NCBI RefSeq assembly: GCF_051401765.1 | Contig: NC_135071.1 | Coordinates: 6,674,961 to 6,738,960 of the forward strand | Direction: 5' to 3' | DNA length: 64,000 nucleotides | DNA from: Calliopsis andreniformis | Taxonomy: Eukaryota > Arthropoda > Insecta > Hymenoptera > Andrenidae | In this document: positions 56,171-64,000 of the stretch, piece after piece | How positions within the stretch are numbered: position 1 is the first letter of the stretch | Layout of the letters: each line of letters opens with the position of its first letter | Notes under the pieces: generated by a model | Database searches by the model: none | Told to the model about the DNA's origin: nothing | Seen by the model: the letters and a program-made list of their open reading frames with translations, nothing else | Made by a program: the position numbers and the translations under genes

Positions 56171-58139
56171 CAACCTTCAAATATTAACAACTATGTAAAT
56201 AAGAAAATGTGTAAGATGTTTGAGTGAACGTGCATATTCTTGACCAAAAGTTTGAAATAATCGTAACTTAAGGAAAACGAAGGTTCTCTCATTAAACACA
56301 AAATTTAAGTAACAAGAAATAATTATTGTAGGAATTCTTTCTATTGCTATACAATAAAGATCGTTGTAAATACGTGGGGATACTAATTTCAAGTAAAAAA
56401 TACTTTTCTATATAATATAATTTTAATAACAATTATAATAATAAATGATTCCAAAGTTTCACTCTAAAGTGTACTTTAGTCTTTGTAGTAGTACTTTAGT
56501 CCTTTTATGTGTAAAATATTTTTGTATTGAATTACCTTTCTGCAGCTTCAGAAGACGATTCCTTTCAATATGACGTTAAAAGATTGTTCCAGCTCTTATA
56601 TACTAATTAATTGTGATGGAGTTGACACACATTCACAGACACTGCTGATCTGTATTCTACACGTATTGTAAAAAGCAAGTGTAAAGATGGCACTTACACA
56701 TATGCATTCTGTAACGGGGAATATCGACGTTTCTTCTTATCGCGTGTTTCATTGAAAGTTAACAGGAGATGGTGACCCATCTTGTGATGACGATAATTTA
56801 TACACGTGTGCATGTTTACGCTTATGCATGTGCACCAGGGACTTCCCGCAGCATGCATTTTCCTGGTGATATCTTCATGCCATTGAACATGTTTTTCTGC
56901 GCAATTAAAAAGGCAGTGTTTATTGTTATTTCAAGTGTTTGAATTGACAATATTGATGAAAGGAAAAAGAGTTTGTAAATATGAATATTTGCTTATTAGT
57001 GAATGGTTCAAGTGTTTAAAATGTTTAAATGTTAGACAATTTTTGTATTTAAATGTTATTAAATATTAACATTTGAGAACTTAAAGATTTAATAATTCGA
57101 TATTTTGAGACATTGAAAATTCTAAAATTTAAATAGATATTTAAAAAGGTTCATATCTGTAAGTTTTCGAATTTAGAAAATTTAAAAAATTTTAAACTTC
57201 TACTATTCGAAAGTTTTCAAATTCTTTTGTTTGAAAGATTGAAATTTTCTAAGATTTGGAAGTTTTTGAAATCTAATGATTTGCAAATTTAAAAATTTAA
57301 TGTAGATTTGATATAAAACTATATTTCCCACATTCAAATTCACTCACTTATGCTTCATTCAAGTTAATCAAGCTTTACTTGACTTAAATACACGCCTCTT
57401 GAATTCAAACAGTTTGGATTCAATAAATCTAATTTGACGCAATGTTATTCAAAATGCCGTCGGGAGAGATTAATAATCATTTTTTACTTAATACACATTT
57501 GTGTCAGTTTATTCGAGATTCACACTAAACAGGTTGAATCACAAAAAGCAGTTTCCCTAAATATCTGTTATTTCTCGTTGTATCAAAAATCTTCCCAGAA
57601 AAAGTTACACTATATGATCACAATATTAGAAACACCTATAATAATAGGAATAAAACTTTTTCAAGGTTTTTCTTGCGTGATTTTAAGATCATCAGTTTTT
57701 TTTAAACGCTGCCATGTGTGTTTTATTATATTATGTTGTACCTGTTGTCAAAATGAATTTATCGGCCTAGTATGTTATGATCTTGAAGTAATTCAAACTG
57801 ACAAGGAAATCTTTTCAATCCGAAAATTATGATTTTAAAGATATTTGCTGTTAGTGTAAAGCATATTGAGGTATGCAAGGGAAAATTTTTTTTTCTGGCG
57901 GAAAAATACTCTAAAGGGATGAATTTAACGGATGCCCCCTAAAAATTTTGCGTCTTCTTGCTTTTTCAATATAATTTTGTAACGATGTGAGATAGAATGA
58001 AACATCGAATGTAGTGCGATTTTACAAATAAACTTTTTAGATGACGCTTAACATCATCTAAAACATCTAAAACATCTTAACATCATACATGACGTAAACA
58101 TCATTTTTTAATTTTTCTTATACAAAAAAATTGCGAGTA
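56171..58139. other. Gap with AT tract, no recognised gene
   Basis: TTTGAAA-type tract at about 56990-57310. A 132-codon plus-strand frame at 57434-57832 has no recognisable domain and is hydrophobic and cysteine-rich by composition. Short direct repeats of CATCTAAAA lie at about 58055-58080. Confidence 0.4.
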
Positions 58140-58400
58140 AGACCTCGCAAATAAGCTGCTTATGATGTCAGATAATTACGTCCAATCCAACGATTTGGAT
58201 ATTATTCTTCAGAAATTCTGTTGCAGCACATGAAGAATGTGCGGGTCAGTCATCATGCTGATATCATATTGCATTGTAAATATCCATAGTTATATTTACA
58301 CATCTCGCTGTGTTTAATGTGCCAAGAAAAGCAAGATCCAATTATTTTATTACCAAAAACTCCACATCAAACATTGATACTCCAAGGTCTGTACTTATTA
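58140..58400 (-). pseudogene. Possible mariner transposase relic
   Basis: On the minus strand at about 58175-58260 the frame reads QHDD, a stop, then PAHSSCAATEFLKNNIQIVG. This resembles the QQDGAPAH...FL...IxR block around the second catalytic aspartate of mariner-type transposases. Stops are frequent. It lies just beyond the better-preserved mariner element and is not part of it. Confidence 0.35.
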
Positions 58401-58498
58401 ATTTGTTACAACCATGGCAGAGTGTTGTAATACCAATACTGCATATTTCTTTTTAGATACATTGTCTTAATACTTCGATGACTATAATAGATTATATA

Positions 58499-59906
58499 CA
58501 GGATGTCATGTAACTGGTGGTACAACCAGATAAGGCTGATTCTATGTCAAAAAATATGATTTTGACATATTGATGATTTCTCAAACATAATTGTGCTCTT
58601 CTGATTAAATTTCTACATACATTTTCTAAAGTGTTGTTTTGCAATTTCAATTGTTCAAACGCTATCATAATTCCTTCTCTTAACTTCAAAGTTCAATACT
58701 CGTTATTTCGTCAATGTACACGATAAATTTAACTTCACTACACAAATAAAAATCCAACGGTTATAGGTCTGGAGATCATTATGGCCAAGTTTATTCAGCA
58801 CCGCGGCCGATCCAACAATGGTACTTCTCATTTAAAAAATTTCTTACTGCTCGACTAAAGTGTGGTGGTACTCCATCCTGTTGAAAGATCAAATTTAATC
58901 GTATCGCATAAGGAACGTCGTCCAATAATTCCGGTAATATGTCACGCAACAAATGTAAATATGCTTCTGACGTTACATTATCAGGAAAGAAATAAGGTTC
59001 TATAATTTGGCCTTCTATTATACCAGCCCAAACGTTCACACTCCATCTCAATTGAAAATTATTTTGCAAAATAGCATGCGGGTCTTCAGATGCCCATCGA
59101 TGCGAGATATGAACATTGAACATTCCGTCTCTCGTGAATATTGCTTCATCGATCCATAAAATTGTTAACAAAAATTGTCCGTCGTTAGAAGTTTGTTCTA
59201 GCAACCAATGACAAAACGCCATTCTTGAAACATAATCACTATTTGTAAGTCCTTGTACTTTACAAGGGTGGTAAGGGTGCAGTTTATTCTCATATAGTAT
59301 GCGACTAACAATAAATCTACTAACATTGTGTTCTGGAAAAAGGTTTCTGATACTCGTGCTAGGGTCACTTGTTATGTCTTCTAGAATTCCTTCTACGACA
59401 CTCGTATTAATTCGACGATTGCGATCTCCATGTCAACGAAGAGGTTCAAAAGAACCGTGTTCCGCAGCAGTTCATCCTACTCCCTGAATAACTCTCCTGT
59501 TGGGATGTCTGCGATTTGGATATTGGTCTCTGCAATACTTAGCTGCGGCCGAAGCATTACCGCCATATGTATCTAACACAAAAATTATATTCGTATACTC
59601 TCGATTACTATATGTAGTAATATCGGTAGTTTTATAGTAACTAAGAGCTCCATTCGACGAGTGTAGAAGTAAAGCAAGAGTAATAGAAAAAATAATAAAG
59701 CAGTGGTTTTCAAGCATAAAGACAATCTACAGTCACATCCGTTAAATTGAGACTTGGTCGAGTGTACGTGTACCGAGTAGATTTTTAAAGTCGATATTTT
59801 CGAAAACGAAATCTCAAATGAAAAAATTTTATTGTATATTTTCGACTTACTTTTTGACATAGAATCTGACCCTATCCGGTTGTACCACCAGTTACATGAC
59901 ATCCTG
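58499..59906 (-). mobile_element. Full-length mariner-like transposon, inactivated
   Basis: Inverted terminal repeats of about 60 bp start CAGGATGTCATGTAACTGG at both ends, and TA flanks each (58497-58498 and 59907-59908). The 1.41-kb body carries one minus-strand transposase region. The structure is complete, so inactivation came by point mutation and small indels. Confidence 0.93.
58500..59640 (-). pseudogene. Mariner-like transposase (helix-turn-helix plus DDE_3-type core)
   Basis: The enzyme would bind the terminal repeats and move the element. The N-terminal helix-turn-helix is read in pieces: YSNREYTNIIFVLDTYGGNA and YPNRRHPNRRV (frame 59717-59472), then RRINTSVVEGILEDI, NLFPEHNVSRFIVSRIL and NKLHPYHPCKVQGL (about 59420-59240). 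The frame 59222-58791 has the core: D25 in LWIDEAIF, D116 in IFQQDGVPPHF, and conserved RWSVNVWAGII and IEPYFFPDNV. After IGRGAE the same frame reads through TAA, TAA and TGA into SPDL, which holds the third catalytic D about 35 residues after D116, then another TAA. A shifted C-terminal frame ends at 58492. The style (NRRHP and VNVWAGII) is that of an insect family annotated as DUF4817 plus DDE. Confidence 0.88.
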
Positions 59907-59908
59907 TA

Positions 59909-62890
59909 TATTGCAGTCTATTGACAATTATGTTTATCTATATTTAAAGACTACTTTCTACGTAACCGTAACTGCATGTACTGACTTAGGCAACTACGTT
60001 TTACACGTTGATGTTTCCGTATCTAAATTCCCAAGTTCAAAATTACTTTAAGGTCATAATGTCAGCAGACTTGGTAGAGTCTTGCGTCAAGTACTTTAGT
60101 AAAAGTGCACGCGAAGCAAAATCTCTTCCGCTACGAACAATCGGCTAACTTTAGACATGTAAAAGACTATGTAAAAACCATTTTTCAGCAAAAAGGTGAC
60201 AATAATGGCATATGTAGAGGAATAGGTAAGTCTAATCGGGAGAAAATTGGTTTACGGGAAGCTGAGCTATGATGTGTCAAAGATAAGTGAATTTTAAAAT
60301 CGTTACAATGGTAATGCCCTTCTTACCCCTCACTCGTCTCTCGAGTAAGATCGAAACATCGGGTCGAATGGTAGACTTCGTGCCTGGACTACAGCATATT
60401 GCGCCCCTTGCACCCTGGCCTTTGAGATGTTAATCTTTCACGCTAGATAAATCAGAAAGATTATTTAGCAATGTCCACAACCGATTACTTGTACACCTTA
60501 ATTTGTTCTTCTTCGTATTATTTACTATGTTTAACTAATTTCTGGTTGTCATTCCAATACTACTATATACTTACTCACGTTAAATAGACGTACTGATGCC
60601 CTTGCAAAAATTTGTAAGGTGCCTTTAAACCTTACAAAGATTGTTATAGAAAGAAATAAACTTTCCAAAAAGTTCGCACCATTTAAACTTATAAAACCCC
60701 CCGAAAAACCTTGGAAAGGTAAAAAAAGCACACCAAGTGTATGCATTCTCTTGAAAAATCTACCCCACAGAAACCAATTTTCCACTAAGCATCAGTTATA
60801 TGAAGAAACCAATTTAATATATTAGGGCAAACAAATCCATTGAAATCATTGGAAAATGACAAGCGCAATAATTTATTTTTCTATCAAAATAGTGTCAATA
60901 TTGAAGTCCTAACAAATATCATTTTTAATCTCATTTCTACCGCTGTAGTGTGTCTCCTATTAAAAATATTTTTCATGCAACTTACACATGCTACACAAAA
61001 ATCATGTTTCACCCTACGGAGTACGCCTTCATTTTTGTGACAAGAAATCAAGTTATAAAAGTTGACAATTCGGTTGTGTTACTTTTCCAACATTGAGCGG
61101 TTAGCTTACTGTCAAATAGGCATGTTTTATTTGTGGCAGAGTGAAAGGTTATTTGAAAAGAATCTTTTTACCAGTAATACTTTTTATAATATACAAAAGG
61201 CGTAATAGGATAAAATATCCTGTAAGTTTAACCACAATTAAATATTATATGCCACATCCCCATATCGTCCCTCTACCTTGATCAAATTTTTTGAAATGTA
61301 AGTAGTAGTATCGCCCTGTGTACAGGTTTTATGTAAGTTCTAAAATCGAGCGCCGAAAGATTCTCATTTTGACTTTTAGAACAAATTGGTGTGTTATAGA
61401 TCATTTTCTAAAAGTAGTTACAACCGTCTCCAATCTGATCTGTCCAATCCGCGACGGATATAGCAGGTATTAACATGTACCATTCGCGATGGAGATACAA
61501 ATGGCACGCATTTTGGATTCATTCGTTCTGGCTCATGGGAATCTGCAATTTTGAAAGTCAAAGTATGTATAGCGCTTTTCGTTTGAATAAGGATGTAAGG
61601 TTTACCGAGACTTCAGAAAAATATACACATATATAATACACACACTAATATTGTCTTATAACGACGATTTCAAAGAGACAGCGAGTAAAACAATGCTTAT
61701 AACTTAAAATTTTGAACGTCAAAGGCCTACTATGTGCCTGATTAGATAAATCTAAAATATAAAGCATCGCCAAGACACACTCCAGCTAACGTAATGGCCA
61801 AAATATAAGTTTAGGTCGAGAATTTCCTGTTTGGCACGTAACAATATCTAAACAATTTTTTTCATAAGCTTTTCCCTAAATGTATTTCATATAATTTAAA
61901 TAGCAACAAATAGCTAATAAATTAATTAATAATGTTGTAGTGAAAACCTAATGTAAGCAATATGAATTCTGAAGGGCTGCAGAATTGATGTGTGTCATAA
62001 TTTGAACTCTGTACTGTTTGATGCCACAAATTTTGTATTATAACGTCATATATGGACACAAACACTTATTTTTCAGTATTTTATAAGTATGTTTCGTACA
62101 CATGAACAATACTTCCATCATAATATGAACTAATCCAATGTTGAACACCTGTAGTTATTTCGTGAGCTCGAAAAAAGATTAGAAACATTTTAGCAGCCTT
62201 CTTTTATTGGTACAATATTTTCAGGTATTTGTATTAAAAAAGTTTCCTGAGTAGTAAACTTTGTGTAAGTTACAACAATGCTTTGAGATAAAGACATAAA
62301 ACTGTAATGAACGTAAAAAGTATGGCTTAAAATACTCTTTAAGGTGTCTATTTCCTCGGAATATATTCCAGTATATGAAATCTACAGAATGAAGTTTTCA
62401 CTTGGTAATCAGTAATACCGTCATTAACTGTTCTTTTGTGACATATATTGTCTTTCTGTTCTGCGCTAATTAATGATAGACAACTAAAATCGTTTGATAT
62501 TTTATCTATGTCTACAGTTTCAATGTGATAAGATTTTACTTGATTTAAAATTTTATATATTTATATTCACTGGTTTTACTTTTACTGCTTTGTTACAATT
62601 AAGTATGCACGTGTTTATATTACATGATATTCTTATAGACTAATGACTTACACTACTCGTGTACGCAACGCTCATCCACACACACACACACACACTTATA
62701 CCTGCATACGTGCGTTGTCAATCGAAATATTACTGATTCACAGCTAATTGTATCTACATATTTCTTTGCAGAATGTTAACAAACAGTATTTGTTCTATAA
62801 TTTTTGTAGGTGTTCGTATGATATTTTTATTGACGCTTTCTGTTTACAGAATCAAAAATTAGGAATAGATCTATCTCGAAAATACCAGTC
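59909..62890. other. 3-kb gap with no recognised gene
   Basis: A plus-strand open frame at 60535-60825 (no early ATG; lysine- and proline-rich centre around PFKLIKPPEKPWKGKK) is noted but unassigned. A CA microsatellite lies at about 62677-62695. Nothing else could be supported. Confidence 0.4.
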
Positions 62891-63067
62891 GTCCAACCAA
62901 GAAAAGCAAAGTTTTAGTTAAAGACTAATCGAGCAGCACGAACTAATCCGCGATTCTCAATCTTTACATGTAGATTGAGAACATCTTTACATAAAGATTG
63001 AGAGTCGCGGGTTAGTCCGTGCTGCTTGACTAGTCTTTAACTAAGACTTTGCTTTTCTTGGTTGGAC
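62891..63067. repeat. 177-bp hairpin element
   Basis: GTCCAACCAAGAAAAGCAAA on the left pairs with the inverted TTTGCTTTTCTTGGTTGGAC on the right, and pairing continues inward (AGTTAAAGACTA, AGCAGCACG, CGCGATTCTCAATCTTTA) almost to the centre. RNA from either strand would fold into a long hairpin; whether it is a miniature transposon or a hairpin RNA locus is open. Confidence 0.85.
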
Positions 63068-64000
63068 CCTTTGTAAAGAAAGGTTGGTGGGCGTCTTTGT
63101 AAAGAAGTTCAGTCATAATAATGACAACACAATCCTCTCGTAACAGTAATGATAATAATCAAGGGCGACGAATTTCTTTTTTGCCGTGGGTTTCTCTCCT
63201 ACGGTCTAAAATATCTGTTTGTTTATACCCATAATAGTTTGGTTTATATAAAGTATTAAAAATGTCTACTTCTTCTGTAGTATCTCTGTGTTTATAACAA
63301 TTGAACTTTTTTACAAAAAGGCCTACCAAGTATTTTTTATTCAAGTAAACCACTAACTCTATCATAAACAATGATTTTTGTAAGTTGATTTCTTGTTATA
63401 AAAATGAAGACGTACTTCATAGAGTGAAGAACATTTCGTGTGCCATGTGCAAGTAGCATCAAAAATATTTGTAATGAGAGACGCACTGCAGCAGTAGAAA
63501 CAAGATTAAAAGTGATACTTATACATTGGCAATATTTGATAGAAGGTTAAATTATTGTGCTTGGTATTTTCCTGTGATTTTCTGGATCGCATCACGAGAT
63601 GCACTGATTTTGATGAGACTAGGCTTAATCAAAGGTTCGTGCCAACATTATATTTGATAGTATCATCGAATTTTAAATCTGAACTACGGATCCAAAGATA
63701 TTTGGATAAGTTTCTCATACACAAAATTCCAAACAATGTGCACGGTAATGCTGGTTACGCCCCGCATATACTTGGCGTCGCGGCACTATTATACGGTTTG
63801 ATCATAGATAAAGCGCGCAAGTATTGTGTAGTACTGGTAAGGGTATATCCCAGCCACATATTGAGATAGTTGTAATTTTCCGTATATAGAAAATACAAAT
63901 TAGGCGGTCTTGTCTACTCTGACCGTATACATCCGCATTTTTTCCAAGTGCAACTTTACTAGCTTTGAACAGTACACACTATTTTAGTTTGCCACCTGGT
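63068..64000. other. Window end, no recognised gene
   Basis: A 104-codon plus-strand frame at 63555-63869 has no recognised domain. It could be chance or an exon continuing outside the window. Confidence 0.35.

Noticed and set aside
57434..57832. 132-codon plus-strand frame
   Set aside because: Hydrophobic and cysteine-rich without recognised domain or convincing start or splice context; chance frame in AT-rich DNA is the simpler reading.
63555..63869. 104-codon plus-strand frame near the window end
   Set aside because: No recognised domain and no flanking gene context inside the window; cannot be supported as a gene.
1..64000. CRISPR arrays, rRNA and tRNA genes
   Set aside because: No regularly spaced repeats with unique spacers, no rRNA-like blocks and no convincing cloverleaf with A and B boxes were seen; the host is eukaryotic.

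Overview
The window looks like AT-rich nuclear DNA from a hymenopteran insect (bee, ant or wasp; I cannot say which). The main evidence is one exon, minus strand 55330-55491, which encodes a signal peptide plus a proline-rich mature peptide of the abaecin antimicrobial family, known from Hymenoptera. The rest fits an insect genome: degenerate transposons of many classes, including Ty1/copia, a Jockey-like LINE, solo LTRs, Merlin, Tc1/mariner with pogo-like elements, and hAT, plus dispersed AT-rich TTTGAAA tracts. I found no operon-like coding, CRISPR array, rRNA gene or convincing tRNA gene.

Layout. 0-5 kb: gene-free AT-rich DNA with a 1-kb foldback element (2690-3733). 5.5-8 kb: two pogo/Tigger-like non-autonomous elements with TA target duplications. 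9-11 kb: a second dispersed foldback family. 11.3-13.75 kb: a TA-flanked inverted-repeat element next to a truncated copia gag-pol. 14.8-15.2 kb: a hAT transposase fragment. 15.8-20.9 kb: a Jockey-like LINE split by a 1.6-kb solo-LTR-like insertion. 21-27 kb: a CGAGCTACTCG array, a 40-bp tandem repeat and a 1.08-kb near-perfect palindrome inside that repeat. 27.8-29.5 kb: a Merlin (IS1595-like) transposon. 33.1-34.3 kb: a decayed second copy of the abaecin locus. 35-38.4 kb: foldback elements. 39.5-42.8 kb: an inverted copy of the LTR, a hAT terminus and a 27-base G tract. 42.85-44.2 kb: a 1.35-kb palindrome. 44.59-44.79 kb: a possible last exon of an unidentified gene. 45.6-46.6 kb: two short inverted-repeat elements. 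46.9-52.0 kb: a complete copia element with both LTRs, primer-binding site and polypurine tract, itself hit by two younger elements. 52.9-53.9 kb: two solo LTRs. 55.1-56.2 kb: abaecin. 58.5-59.9 kb: a full-length but inactivated mariner-like transposon. 60-64 kb: no recognised gene.

The biologically central feature is the abaecin locus and its decayed paralogue about 22 kb away in the same orientation. Homology runs through upstream DNA, the signal-peptide exon and downstream DNA. The paralogue reads only six codons before a stop. The DNA between the two copies is largely transposon insertions, so the likely history is a local duplication followed by pseudogenization of one copy and expansion by nested transposition. 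All family calls are from reading by eye; no database search was possible.
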